A DNA stretch of 64,000 bases from Berberis thunbergii (Eukaryota > Streptophyta > Magnoliopsida > Ranunculales > Berberidaceae), in NCBI GenBank assembly GCA_003290165.1, contig QNQO01000597.1:434001-498000 (forward strand), read 5' to 3'. Positions 35,427 through 46,965 of the stretch are shown here, piece after piece; the stretch's first letter is position 1, and each line of letters begins with the position of its first letter. Under the pieces are notes generated by a model. It had not been told where the DNA came from. It made no database searches and saw only the letters and a program-made list of their open reading frames with translations. The position numbers and the translations under genes are program-made.

Positions 35427-37009
35427 TGATATTCACCTAATTATTACACAGAATACCATCTAATTTATATTTGTTATTCACTTTGACAATCTATTTTATA
35501 TTAATTATTTAAATTTTGTATTTTTCAGTATTCAGAGCGTTAACGGATTAATGCGAGTTCGAGGTGATAATAAGCAATTTGGTATTGACGAGCGAAGACG
35601 GGGGTGCAGTTAACCCAACACAATTACCCTAATTTTCTATAAAACCCAATAACCCTATTTCACAGCGTGGTCTATCTTCTCTTTTCTTCCCCTCTCTGGG
35701 GGCTCTCCCAGCCAACAACCCCCATACCATCTCCTCCACCTGCCTTGTCTGCGTTCTCCCATCATCATGCACACACAAACCACCACCTTCTCCGCCATCA
35801 CCCGAGCACCACTACCACCATGAAACAGGGGTGTGACAACCCTTTTTCACATCAAATCTTTACCTCGCCACCGAGCACCACCATCATCCACCATCTTCCG
35901 CAACCGAGCAGCCACGCTGCACCTCGAGCAGCAGCAACACCGAGCTTTTCTCGGCCTCTCTTCATCTCGGCCTCCAACCACGCCTGCGCAGACCCAACCA
36001 TCATCACCGGATCCTCCGGTCTATCTCTCTCTCTCTCGCGGGCTCCTCCAACTGCGCTCATGCGTGTTTCCCGCCTCGTTATCTGTTCAAATCGAAGAGG
36101 AAAGGTTGGGGTGCTATCCACAATAGAAGAAAGCTGGAGGCTATTTGTGCCCACGGGACTGTTCAAAGCATCCACAGTTGTTGAATTGCTGATTTGCCGA
36201 TTCTAAGGAGATGAGTTGCGGCGCACCACACCACAAGGAGATCACCACCACTACCATGGAGAGTTAAACCCTTCGCCAAGGCTAAGATGAAACCAATTGG
36301 GTTTCAAGAGTTTGTTATAGTTTGACTTTTTATTTTATTATGTGCTTAACTGCAAAATACATTTAATTTCCGAGTATTAGTAAATTACTTTCACCGATTA
36401 TATCGGATTTGATCTAGACTAGTCGGTAGTTAGAGTTTTCTTTACTAATATTTAAAGCATTAGTTTTAATTGGTTAAGTTAGACTTGTGATTGAGTGTGC
36501 CGTAATAAGACACTCAATGCTAGGAGTTGAAACTTAATAAATTAGACTTGTGATTGAGTGTGTCGTAATAAGACACTCAATGCTAGGACTCTATAATTTA
36601 TGCTGAAGTTAATTGTAACATTGGATTTTAAAACTGAATTGTTCTTAACGATCACATCATTGATGCAAGCAAGGGATTCTCATCCCAAAAGCTTCTCGCT
36701 TTAGAAAATAATAAGTTAGATTAAAATAACTTGAAAAACTGAATTGGTGGATTCAATGCCTTGGTTTCCCTTCTCATATTCTTAAAAACTCTTTATTTTG
36801 CTTTTTAATTTGATTTTTAATTTAGATATTTTGATTGCTGTAAGCCCCATTTAAATTAGTTTAAGTCAACTCTAAAATTTAATTATAACCATAGTCCTTG
36901 TGGGATCAACCTGTACTTGCCATTGTCTACTAGTTAGACACTGTGCACTTGCATTTATTACAAGTAGGCTAAATTAACCTATTTTTTTAGGTTAGTTAAA
37001 TCTGCAACA
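35427..37009 (+). repeat. 5' LTR
   Basis: It starts TGATATTCACC and ends ATCTGCAACA (TG...CA). It matches the 3' LTR along its length, with a few percent substitutions by eye and an indel of about 70 bp near 35,900. A TATAAAA motif at about 35,638 is a likely promoter element. A 63-bp tandem repeat carrying a hairpin lies at 36,478-36,590. The open frames over 35,667-36,206 are within the LTR and also recur, frame-broken, in the other LTR, so I do not call a gene. Confidence 0.93.
36478..36590 (+). repeat. Two 63-bp tandem units with ATTGAGTGT...ACACTCAAT hairpins in the LTR
   Basis: ATTGAGTGT pairs with ACACTCAAT at 36,490-36,518 and again at 36,553-36,581 (9-bp stems, 11-nt loops). Both units are also kept in the 3' LTR near 43,220-43,320. 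Confidence 0.8.
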
Positions 37010-37015
37010 AGTTTT

Positions 37016-37033
37016 TGGCGCCGTTGCCGGGGA
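37016..37033 (+). other. Primer-binding site for tRNA-Asp
   Basis: TGGCGCCGTTGCCGGGGA is the complement of the 3' end of plant tRNA-Asp (known sequence). It begins seven bases after the LTR's final CA, as expected for priming of minus-strand DNA. Confidence 0.9.
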
Positions 37034-38198
37034 TTGTAGCGGTGTAATTGAATTTAAGAGTTTATTTTCACTAATTTGTAGTTTTGGTTAAAAAATAATA
37101 AAAAAAATAATAATAAAATTTAGGTTAGATATAGATTGTTTTTGCTTTATGGATAGGCTTGATTTTAGTTTTTTGTTATTTCTTTTAAGTCTTAGAAGTT
37201 TTGATATATATATATTTTTTGCAGGTATTAACAGGTATGAAGCATATATTACAGGTTGCATAAAAAAAAACAAAAAGAAAAGAAAACAAAAAGCACAGGG
37301 TTTGAATTGTTTACAGGTTGCTATCGCGTGAACACTCTCAGAAGTCAGCGAGCCGTCTGGTGGACGGTGCTTCTGATCAACGTCAACTCAATTTCTACCC
37401 GGAGTCGTAAGTAACCCAAGAGAGGTTCACGCCGGAGGTAACTTCTTCCCCCCGCATATGCACGCGGTTTCTAAGCGGATTACTGTGTGTTTTGCTTGTT
37501 TTGTTTTTAGCTAGAATTGAATGCAAATTTGAATAGATTGAAGATATTTCTGATGTTGTAAAATTTTGTGCTCTCTCCCACGGATAGGTTAACCACCATC
37601 TATTTTAGGGTTAGGGACCTAAGTCCTCACTATTAAAATTTGTAGCAAGATAATTTAGGACAAGACACTCATTGGACCCATCTTTTGAAACTTGAAAGTT
37701 TAAAGTAGTCAAATGAAAGAACATATCCAATCTTGGAATAGTTCTGAAACTGGCATTACACTTTAAGCTGAAGGTAGAAAAGGAGGTAGGAGCAATTAGA
37801 TTTCAGGATATTTTTTATGCTGGGAAACTTCGTGCTCTCTCCAGCGGATAGGCTAATTAAAATGGATTTCAACCCTTGATTAGTAACAAACATAGGTAAT
37901 AAAAAGGAGTGCTTATAGGGATTACCAGACCTTACAGCCTCTACCTAGTAAATTAGTTTCTCACGAGATTAATTTACTTCAAAGAAACCTCGACTTTTCG
38001 TGGGGCTATAACTATCAGCTGCACAGTACCCGAAGGCAATCTGAATGATTGTATTGCTAGGTACTTATCTAGGGTCGTTTGTCATTCATCTTGCTTGCGC
38101 ATCATATAGGTCCTTATTAGGTTTTCCCATTTTTTTTATAGAGTTAGGTCATCTTCATATAGAGGTTAGGCTTGCATTAAAAAAAAAAAAAAAACCTC

Positions 38199-39254
38199 AA
38201 TGATTATCCATCTTGGTTTCCTGAGCAAGTCAATGCATTTAATGCAATGCGACACCCTGATTATGATCCATATTCAGATTATTACAACTCAGGTTCAGCA
38301 TATTATCCTGACTTCTCATGGGCCCATGGTCAGTTCCATGGAGGCCCTATTGTCACTCCCCCGACTCCTCAAGTTTCCATTCCTGCTAGTGAGCCTCAAC
38401 CTAATTGAGTTGTTCCTCCTTCTAACACATCTAGTTTAGAGGACGCCTTAACTCGTTTTATGCAGCGAACTAGAGATATGTTGGAGAAAACTTCTCAGGG
38501 CATTACAAAATTGATAGCTAATTCTCAACAAAATGCTCAAGCTATCAAGAAACTTGAGATGACTTTGAGTCAGATAGTTGAGTTACGTCTTGAGATAGAG
38601 TCAGAGGAAGTCCCTAGCCAACCTATTTCCAACCCAAATGGTCAATTTGAAATTAGTGGCACATTTGAGCCGGACAGTGAAGATGTCCAATCCATTACTA
38701 CCCTTAGGAGTGGAAAACTGGTTTACAATCAGGTAGGAATACCTGACATAAGTGTTATTATATCCTCACCCAATTTTATACAGGTTGCATCCTCCTTTCA
38801 TAAGAAGGCTGATAAAGCCTCATTTATTGATGATCCTGTAGATTCTGAGACACTACAGACATCTCATTCCCATGTTGACTCATTAGACATATGCCTTCCT
38901 AGTGACTCATGCATAGAATCAAACTGTGAACATTCTTTAGAGTCCCCCCTTGACTGTTTTTATGATACACATGACCATTTAGAGGATTGTTTGACTCATT
39001 TTAGTTTAGACTTTGATGTTGATGATTCCATTAGGGAAGTCAATGATTTGTTTGACTCAATCCCCATTGTGGATCCTAGTTATAAATGGAAGTCTAAAGT
39101 GGAGCCTCTTCCACTCAGTGAGTCAAAACTAGTCCCATCAGTTGAGCCACCTAAGCTTGACCTTAAACAATTACCTGACACCCTCAGGTATGTGTTTTCA
39201 GGTACTGATGATACTTTGCCTGTTATTATTTCATCTATATTGAATTCAAAATAG
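38199..39254 (+). pseudogene. Gag-like open frame of the LTR element (one in-frame stop)
   Basis: One frame runs from about 38,199 to the TAG at 39,252-39,254. It opens with DYPSWFPEQVNAFNAMRHPD and a Tyr-rich stretch, is interrupted once by TGA at about 38,406-38,408, and continues with MQRTRDMLEKTSQGITKLI. A coiled-coil-like Gln/Lys-rich helix and SITTLRSGKLVYNQ follow, then a long acidic Ser/Asp-rich tail. The LRSGK segment is typical of the end of gag in Athila-related Ty3/gypsy elements. No CCHC zinc knuckle was seen. Confidence 0.6.
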
Positions 39255-39309
39255 GTTGTCCCAAAGGAGTCGGGAGATATATCTAGTAAAAGAGTGCAAT
39301 CCATAAGTA

Positions 39310-39882
39310 GTGTCAACTCTAGGGTTGGGGGGTGTTGTTGAGCTATCCAGCCCAACATCTTTGTGTGATTCATGTGATGAGCATGTACCACCTGATATAT
39401 CTATAGTTACATCTACTTGCATCACATTTCCATTGTCCAGGGCTAATTATGTGGATCCCATGTTCCTGAGTGAGGATTTCAATTTTCACCATCCAGATGT
39501 GGAAATTATCCAATCTTCTGATTTGGAACCAGATTTAGGTTGTTCCATTTTAGGAGTAAAAGGGGGGGGGGGGGGGGGGGGTCTTTTGTTGCATATCACT
39601 ACTTGCGACCCATTCATGTTTAAGATCCCTACTGACTTCCAAGGAATGCGAGCTTCTTTACAATTTCTATATGATTTTAGATGGTGTCCTTGCAACTTTT
39701 GGGACGTGCTAGTATATCTTGTGTCGCATGTGGTTGCTATTTTTGAGTGGACTGATCCTCAACTTTTCAGGTTGTTGGTATACGATTCCTTAACCCTTTT
39801 GACTCATTTATATCATAGACTAGGTTTGGAGGTGAATGTTCCCTATGTTCTTCCTCATCACTTTATGATATATCATTCATGA
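39310..39882 (+). other. Second open frame in the LTR element, function unknown
   Basis: This open frame of about 190 codons follows the gag-like frame in a different register. It contains a 20-G run translated as poly-Gly and ends near LPHHFMIYHS. No reverse transcriptase, integrase or transmembrane envelope features were recognised. It may be a remnant of the polyprotein's far end or an unrelated insert. Confidence 0.4.
39562..39581 (+). repeat. 20-bp homopolymer G run
   Basis: Twenty consecutive G lie inside the LTR element, with clear G-quadruplex potential on the plus strand. Length is prone to assembly error. Confidence 0.85.
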
Positions 39883-42070
39883 GGGAGAATATATGTCGGG
39901 CTGACGACGTTAAACCAATCACTCCTAGGAAGCAGCCTAGCTTCAGTTATGTCATTATGGTTAGTCTGGATTGATTTTCAAGTTCTTTCTAGTTGCATTT
40001 CACTCATACTCGTTAGCTCTGTAACAATTTTGACTTACAACTGATACTTGTAATTTTTTTTAATTTTTAATTATTTTTTCATTTGTGTTCTATATTGTTT
40101 TTATCAATTTATCATGATGAGCTCACAGTTTTTATGTCTCTGAGCAATTGGTGGAAGATTTCGTCGAAATTGGTAAAAACTTTCCCATGGTAATATCACT
40201 TTAACTCTCATCTTTTCTTTTTCCTGCATTTGTCATGATCATCATTTTATACATTGAGGACAATGTTTGGTTTAGGTTTGGGGGTGAGGTTTATGAGTTT
40301 TATGCATTCTTTGAAAATTTTGAAATAAAATGTATTTCACAATTGACTATTGTATTCTATTCAATCTCCATTGAATGCATAGTTAATTATGACTGTGTGA
40401 AAATTTTCGATTTGAAAATGCATTCAAAATATGAGTTTATTTCCAATGAGGATGTGCTTTCAAGTATGCCTTTAAATTTGAGGAATACATGCTTTTCACT
40501 TGTCACTTTTATATATCAATATGAAAACATAAGGTTTGATATTATCTTTAAGTTAAATATATTTCATGATATTTTTTCGACTCGACCATTCTTGCACTAT
40601 AAGCCGAGTTAGCATGGTTTGAAGTTAATCAGTAATATATTAATTAGAAAACCTTAGAATAATAGTGGAGACTTAACTCTGGTGAGTTTCGAGACATTCT
40701 ATTTTTCTTGAGGGTTATTAAATAAACTCTGACTTTTCTTGAGTCTGCATTTTCTCGTTGACGATCTCATTGTTCTTGTTTCTTTTATTGATTGCTTTGA
40801 GAATGTCATTAAAATTGAATTATTACACTAGAACTTATTGTTTTATTTAGTTAAGATGTCATAATACCGACTAGAGCTTAAGAAGTGATATAGGCATTTT
40901 TTTTTCTTTGAACCGTTCTTTAGCCTTTTAGCCTACATAATGATAAATATCCATTTGCAGCCCTTTGAGCCTTTAAATAGACTTTTTCTTTGCTAACCCC
41001 ATTTTCAGTACCTACTCCAGTTAGAGAGTAATATCCCATATTATTTTTATCCTTACCCAATGTCTCTGAGAATGTGTATGGTTGATGTATTTTTGAAATG
41101 GGCAAATAAAAAGAGTTGAAATTAAATATTCCATGAATCCTCGGGACTGAAATGTTTTATTGTGCAGTCGGGGAAAACATGTATACAAAAAAATAAAAAA
41201 TATATGAAAAAGAATTTCGAAGGAAAAAAATTAATGGTGTACAACATTGGTTTATTCTTCAAAGCCCCACGTGCTTATTAAACGGTGTATCCATTCTTAG
41301 ATAATTTTCTCATATCCTTTTCCGTTCTTGTTAGCCAAAATCTTAGCCTCATTACAACCTAATAAAGACCTAATTGATCTTAAGTAAAAATTTGGTTCAT
41401 AGACGTGGAGATTAAATAAACAAGAACTTTGGCGTGTGATTCAACATTCTCAAAGTAATTGATATTCCTATCCATGAGACCATATTCATTTCATTCTTTA
41501 AAAAGTCATTTTGTTTCATGATTATTATATACGAGATGTTTGTCATTCCATATATTATTTTCTTTCTCACATATAAACTGAGTGATAACTAACCAATCTT
41601 TGAGTGATTCATTTCTGAGTGACAAGAGATATTTGTAGTCGAAACGTACAATTCAAAGGTTATCTAGTCGTATATTTGCTGAGAAAAATAAAGTTATGTG
41701 ATAAAGCCATGCACACACACACTTCGAGTTGGGAATAATTGATGAAATTTATTTAACCTTTGGGTATTATTAAATTGTTGTGAGACTCTTTGATATATTA
41801 TTGTGAAATTGTTAGCTGTTTTCAAATTTTTTTGGCAATTAGATTCTTACTCTGAGGATAATAGATCGAGTTACCATGTTTTGGAAATTTATTGAGTCAT
41901 AATGTTTATAGGTGACATTTCTGAAAACCCTCACGAGACTATAACTCGTCCACTAAAGGTAATCTAGGGGTTTAAAGCCTTGTTACACGTTTAAGGTAAG
42001 TGCAACCGATGATTCCTGTGAAAGTGAGTTAGAATCATATTTCTATTGTTTTGCTCGAGGACAAACAAAA

Positions 42071-42088
42071 TATAGGTTTGGGGGTATT
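42071..42088 (+). other. Polypurine-type tract before the 3' LTR
   Basis: ATAGGTTTGGGGGTATT directly precedes the TG of the 3' LTR. This is the position and composition expected of the plus-strand primer, although it is interrupted by T. Confidence 0.6.
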
Positions 42089-43742
42089 TGATATTCACCT
42101 AATTATTACACAGAATACCACCTAATTTATATTTGTTATTCACTTTGACAATCTATTTTATATTAATTATTTAAATTTTGTATTTTTTCATGATTCAGAG
42201 CGTTAACAGATTAATGCGGAGTTCGAGGTGATAATAAGCAATTTGGTATTGACAAACGGAGACGAGGGTGCAGTTAACCCAACACAATTACCCTAATTTT
42301 CTATAAAACCCAATAACCTTGTTTCACAGCGTGGCCTATCTTCTCTTTTTTCCCCCTCTCTGGGGGCTCTCCCAGCCAACAACCCCCATACCATCTCCTC
42401 CACCTGCCTTGTCTGCGTTCTCCCATCATCACGCATACACAAACCACCACCTTCTCCTCCATCACCCGAGCACCACCACCACCACATAACAGGGGCGTGA
42501 CAACCCTGCTTCACATCAAATCTTCACCTCACCACCGAGCACCATCATCCACTGTCTTCCTCTCCGCCACCTGTAAACAAGCCGGACAACACACGACCAC
42601 CCTCAACCGCAACCAAGTAGCCGCGCTGCAGCCCGACCAGCAGCCAACACCGAGTTTTTCTCGGCCTCTCTTTGTCTCAGCCTCCGACCACACCTGCGCA
42701 GACCCAACCATCATCACCGGATCCTCCGGTCTATCTCTCTCTCGCGAGCTCCTGCAACAGCACTCCTGCGCGTTTCCCGCCTCGTTCTTTGTTCGAATCG
42801 AAGAAGAAAGGTTGGGGTGCTATCTGAACCCCACCTTTTAACCGTGTACCACCACAGTAGAAGAAGCTGGAGGTTATTTGCGCCCACTGGACTGTTAAGA
42901 GCATCCACAGTTGCTGAATTGCTGATTTGCCGATTATGAGGAGATGAGTTGCGGCGTACCACACCACAAGGAGATCACCACCGCTACCATGGAGAACTAA
43001 ACCTTTTGCCAAGGCTAAGATGAAACCAATTGGGTTTCAAGAGTTTATTCTAGTTTGACTTTTTATTTTATTATGTGCTTAACTGCAAAATACATTTAAT
43101 TTCTGAGTATTAGTAAATTACTTTCACCGATTATTTTGGACTTGATCTAGACTAGTCGGTAGTTAAAGTTTTCTTTACTAATATTTAAAGCATTAGTTTT
43201 AATTGGTTTAGTTAGACTTGTGATTGAGTGTGCCGTAATAAGACACTCAATGCTAGGAGTTGAAACTTAATAAATTAGACTTGTGATTGAGTGTGTTGTA
43301 ATAAGACACTCAATGCTAAAAGTCTATAATTTATGCTGAAGTTAATTGTAACATTGGATTTTAAAACTGAATTGTTCTTAATGATCACATCATCAATGCA
43401 AGTAAGGGATTTTCATCCCTAAAACTTCTCGCTTTATAAAATAATAAATTAGATTAAAATAACTTGAAAAACTGAATTGGTGGATTCAATGCCTTGGTTT
43501 CCCTTCTCATATTCTTAAAAACTTTTTATTTTGCTTTTTAATTTGATTTTTAGTTTAGATATTTTGATTGTTGTAAGCCCCATTTAAATTAGTTTAAATC
43601 AACTCTGAAATTTAATTACAACCATAGTCCTTGTGGGATTGACTAGTACTTGCCCTTGTCTACCAGTTAGACATTGTGTACTTGCTGTTATTACAAGTAG
43701 GTTAAATTAACGTATTTTTTTAGGTTAGTTAAATCTACATCA
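42089..43742 (+). repeat. 3' LTR
   Basis: It starts TGATATTCACC and ends ATCTACATCA, followed by the TAAAC target duplicate. It is about 70 bp longer than the 5' LTR, mostly from extra sequence near 42,570-42,640. Confidence 0.93.
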
Positions 43743-43875
43743 TAAACCACAACACAAATTGTTCCTTTTCACTATTCAACTTGGAATGTATAAGAGATTT
43801 TCAGGTAATGGACCTCTTTGTTACTTCCAATGTTACATGCTTATTCCAACACAATATGATGGGTACAGTAATAGA

Positions 43876-45308
43876 TAGGGTTGGCACGAATGTTCGCCCC
43901 ACCTCAATCGGGGCAAATTTGGGTTTCCCTTAACGAATTTATGGGTCCAAATTGTATTCGCCACGGATTCGAGGTGGATACTGATTTGGCCATATCCGCT
44001 TGCAAATATCCGTTTATATGTATATTATTACCAAAATACCCTTGATACTTGAACCCTAAACCTAAATTCCCTCCTTTCTAGTCTCTACTTTCCATCGCAT
44101 TCCTCTTCCCTGGATTGACCGAAGGATGTTGTGGCGAATGTTTAAATTGGTGAGCATGAGAGGGCGATCACGGGCTTCCTCTTCGTCATCGTCATCGACA
44201 TTACTGGTACTGTGATTGATACAATAAGATCTCTACAAGCAAGAAGAAGGCCGATGCGACATTCGTTCTAACCCAATTCACCATCTGATCCAGCTTCTCC
44301 CACCTACCTGGTGAATTATCCATTTGATTTTGATTTTGATTTTGATTTTGATTTTGATTTTTTGATTTTTTGATTTTAATTTTGATTTTGGGTTTCAAGA
44401 TTCGATCTTGATTTGATTTGATGGAAGGGTTTCTTCTTTTTTTCTTCGCCTCTCAATATGAAATTTGATGCTTTTTTGGAATCCCAAAGGGGGAGAGATT
44501 GGAAAGGACTTATGTTGATCATCATTAGAAGATACAAAAAGATGAGGAGGAGAAGCATAAGAGGTACCAACCCCTAACCCTTGAGCAAAACAAATTGGGA
44601 TGATCATAGATAATGGAGGGGTTTGGGTTAGGATCAAAGATCCTCCTTTCGATCTCGACCTTTACATCATCAAGAACGACAACTGATGGCGATGATGATG
44701 ATACTGATGTATGAAGAGGAGGAGTGCCAGAAAGATGAACATGGGCATCAAAACAACCTAGAGCTCAATTTTCATTATCAATACCCAAATCACTAGATTT
44801 AGTTCATACCCATTTGTTGTTGTTGTTGTTGTTGGTTTTCTACCAACCCATTTCATCTAAAGTGATGAAGCAAAGTAGGATGTTGGAAACTAGAACATTT
44901 TCCTTGGTGTTCACTATGTTTCTCTTCCTTTCCTCATCACACGTTTTTGCTCAACAACAATCCATCAAGACTATTGTAGTGTCAGTAATGGAGAACTGCT
45001 TGGATGAATGCATAAATCTATCATCCCATTGATCAATGAGGTCACGAAAAAGAATGCAACTCATTGCCCACCCCATCTCCAACAAATTCACAATCAATAT
45101 GCTTCACTGATGATGGTCGGGGTGAAACAAAAAAGAGATAAGGAAATGGAGGGGGAGACTAATAATCAGGGCGCGACGGATATCCGTCACCTGTGACGGA
45201 GCGGGGATGATTTAATTTTTTTAATGGTTATTAGGGGCAAATTCGAGGATTGGCAACCCTAACAGAGCGTAGACAAATTTGCTCAAATCTGTCCCATTGT
45301 CATCCCTA
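43876..45308. mobile_element. Probable non-autonomous hAT-like element
   Basis: The left end TAGGGTTGGCA and right end TGTCATCCCTA are imperfect inverted repeats of hAT type. Subterminal GGGGCAAATTTG / GGGGCAAATTCG motifs recur at both ends. The flanking octamers GTAATAGA and ATAACATA agree at only 5 of 8 positions, so a target duplication is doubtful. Inside are a TTTGAT microsatellite and short open frames, including one at 44,866-45,032 that begins with a signal-peptide-like hydrophobic stretch. No transposase was found. Confidence 0.5.
44323..44391. repeat. TTTGAT hexanucleotide microsatellite
   Basis: About ten TTTGAT-type units, the last few degenerate, lie within the hAT-like element. 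Confidence 0.85.
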
Positions 45309-45316
45309 ATAACATA

Positions 45317-46640
45317 AAAATTATGTATACATTTATGAAATTGATTACATGAATCTCGTGTTTCACTATATGGTTGATTGAGTTGAGGTTATGGTAATGC
45401 CCAAAGCTACTGTTGGTGCTTGGAGCTTAAAAGTTATTGTTGAAGAGGATGCCACACTTTATCTTGTGAACGCAAAGGAATGATGTAATGAAAAGAAAAA
45501 ATTGAACCACACAGTAAAAAACGACTGAATATTTTTATTAAGTGCTTCTTTGTTACTTCCATATTTGGTGTTGGGTGCATGTTGATACTCTAATCCAAAT
45601 TCAACTTTGGTACTCATGTAGTGGTGTTGTGCCACCTCAGCTCCAAGTCTCCACTCCTATAGCTACCAATAATTAAATAAAAATAAAAAATATATTGAAA
45701 ATTCTTATTAATGTTAAATTATTGTTTTTCATTGTGATAAAATTATAGTTTTCTACTTCACTACTTAATCAATTTAATTATTAAAAAAGAAAGAGGGCAT
45801 TGAAAGTATAAAGGCAAAAAATGATTTTTATTAATCTAGGAGAACTTTTTAGTTTTCATTATAAATTAAGGACCATATTAAGTTAAAAAAATATTTTTGT
45901 AATTTGTTTAAGCTCTGTTTGAGAATTTTTTTTTTAGAAAAATTGAGGAAATGGGCGTAGCTTGGCCGTCAAGCCTAAGGTGGGCCCTTGTTGGCTTCGT
46001 GACATTACATTTACCCCACTTAGCAAGAATCTTGAGGCACACATGTCGAAAACTGAAGATTTGATACATTATTTCTATTGTTGGTCTTAATTTTTTTCAA
46101 AATTTTAATTCAAACGGAACATAAATAATATAGTTTTCATTATTTAATCATGTGCATGTACTACGTACGATCCTTCACTTATAACTAATATGGTCCTTCT
46201 ATATTAGTAAAAACCAAAATTTGTCACTAATGTGCCAATACCTAAAAAAGAAAATATATTAAATAAATAAAATAATAGTACTTTTTGTTTCCAAGTTGGA
46301 ATTTCGTGACATCAATACAAATATATTCACATTCAACCAAGGCTATGCATTACAACTTCATAAAAATCCCTACATGTGTCTCACTCCTAGTGGTGACACA
46401 ATCAAGGTTGAAAGAATGATACCACACCTTAACCCCTAAGCAATCCAACAATTCAATCTTGTATGATGTAATGATTAAAGACCTTGATCAAAGTGATCAA
46501 ACTTGTTAAATAACCCCATTGATTAACATATAAATAAAAGAGTTTAGTTACTAAACCCAATTGGGTAGGAAGGAGCTAAAGAGGACCCTTGGATCTCTCC
46601 TGAAAAATCTACTCTCATTTTTGACCGTCTTAATTTACAG
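45317..46640. other. Intergenic DNA upstream of eIF4G
   Basis: AT-rich sequence with no gene or element end recognised. Confidence 0.5.
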
Positions 46641-46652
46641 GTTTTGGTTTTG

Positions 46653-46965
46653 TTAAAAAGTCTCTCTTTTTTATTTCTCTCTCTCTCACTCTCACAAAAC
46701 GATTCGAATCTTGTCTCTCTCTTTCACTCACTCACTCTTCCTCTATTCATCGATGAAAGCCTTCACAGATTTCATCACTTTTAAAACCCTAATTTGGTTT
46801 TTGGGTTGATCTGTCGTCCATCACTTGAGGTAAAAATCGACCATTCTATCGATCTTGGGCAGTTGTAGAGAGAGAGAGAGAGAGAGAGAAACTGATTTCT
46901 AGGGTTTTAGTTTTGTAATTGGTGGATCTGTTTTTGCAGAGAAGAAGAACGTTTAGGTCGAATTT
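46653..46965 (+). promoter_or_regulatory. eIF4G 5' leader with CT-rich tract, upstream ORF and leader intron
   Basis: CT-rich tracts at 46,660-46,740 look like the start of a plant housekeeping transcript. A short intron is predicted at 46,830-46,939 (GAG|GTAAAA ... TTTTTGCAG), containing a GA tract at about 46,868-46,889. It places the main ATG 26 bases into the next exon. An 18-codon upstream ORF lies in the first leader exon. Confidence 0.55.
46753..46809 (+). promoter_or_regulatory. Upstream ORF in the eIF4G leader (18 codons)
   Basis: ATG at 46,753 opens MKAFTDFITFKTLIWFLG and ends in TGA at 46,807-46,809, about 46 mature-transcript bases before the main ATG if the predicted leader intron is removed. 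It is only relevant if transcription starts upstream of it, which the CT-rich tract suggests. Confidence 0.4.

Larger units (their letters stand above)
35427..43742 (+). mobile_element. Complete non-autonomous LTR retrotransposon (LARD-like), TSD TAAAC
   Basis: Two LTRs bound the element and it is flanked by TAAAC at 35,422-35,426 and 43,743-43,747. The internal region (37,010-42,088, about 5.1 kb) has a primer site for tRNA-Asp and a purine tract, so orientation is plus. It encodes a gag-like protein part and a second open frame of unknown role. I found no protease, reverse transcriptase, RNase H or integrase motifs. That combination (long LTRs, long internal region, no pol) defines a large retrotransposon derivative. 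LRSGKLVYNQ in the first open frame resembles Athila-type Ty3/gypsy gag, suggesting its helper lineage. Confidence 0.9.

Noticed and set aside
35667..36206. 179-codon plus-strand open frame
   Set aside because: It lies inside the 5' LTR. The matching part of the 3' LTR is frame-broken, and the sequence is proline/serine low complexity.
43868..45316. Confident 8-bp target duplication for the 43.9-45.3-kb hAT-like element
   Set aside because: The flanking octamers agree at only 5 of 8 positions, so I kept the element call tentative.
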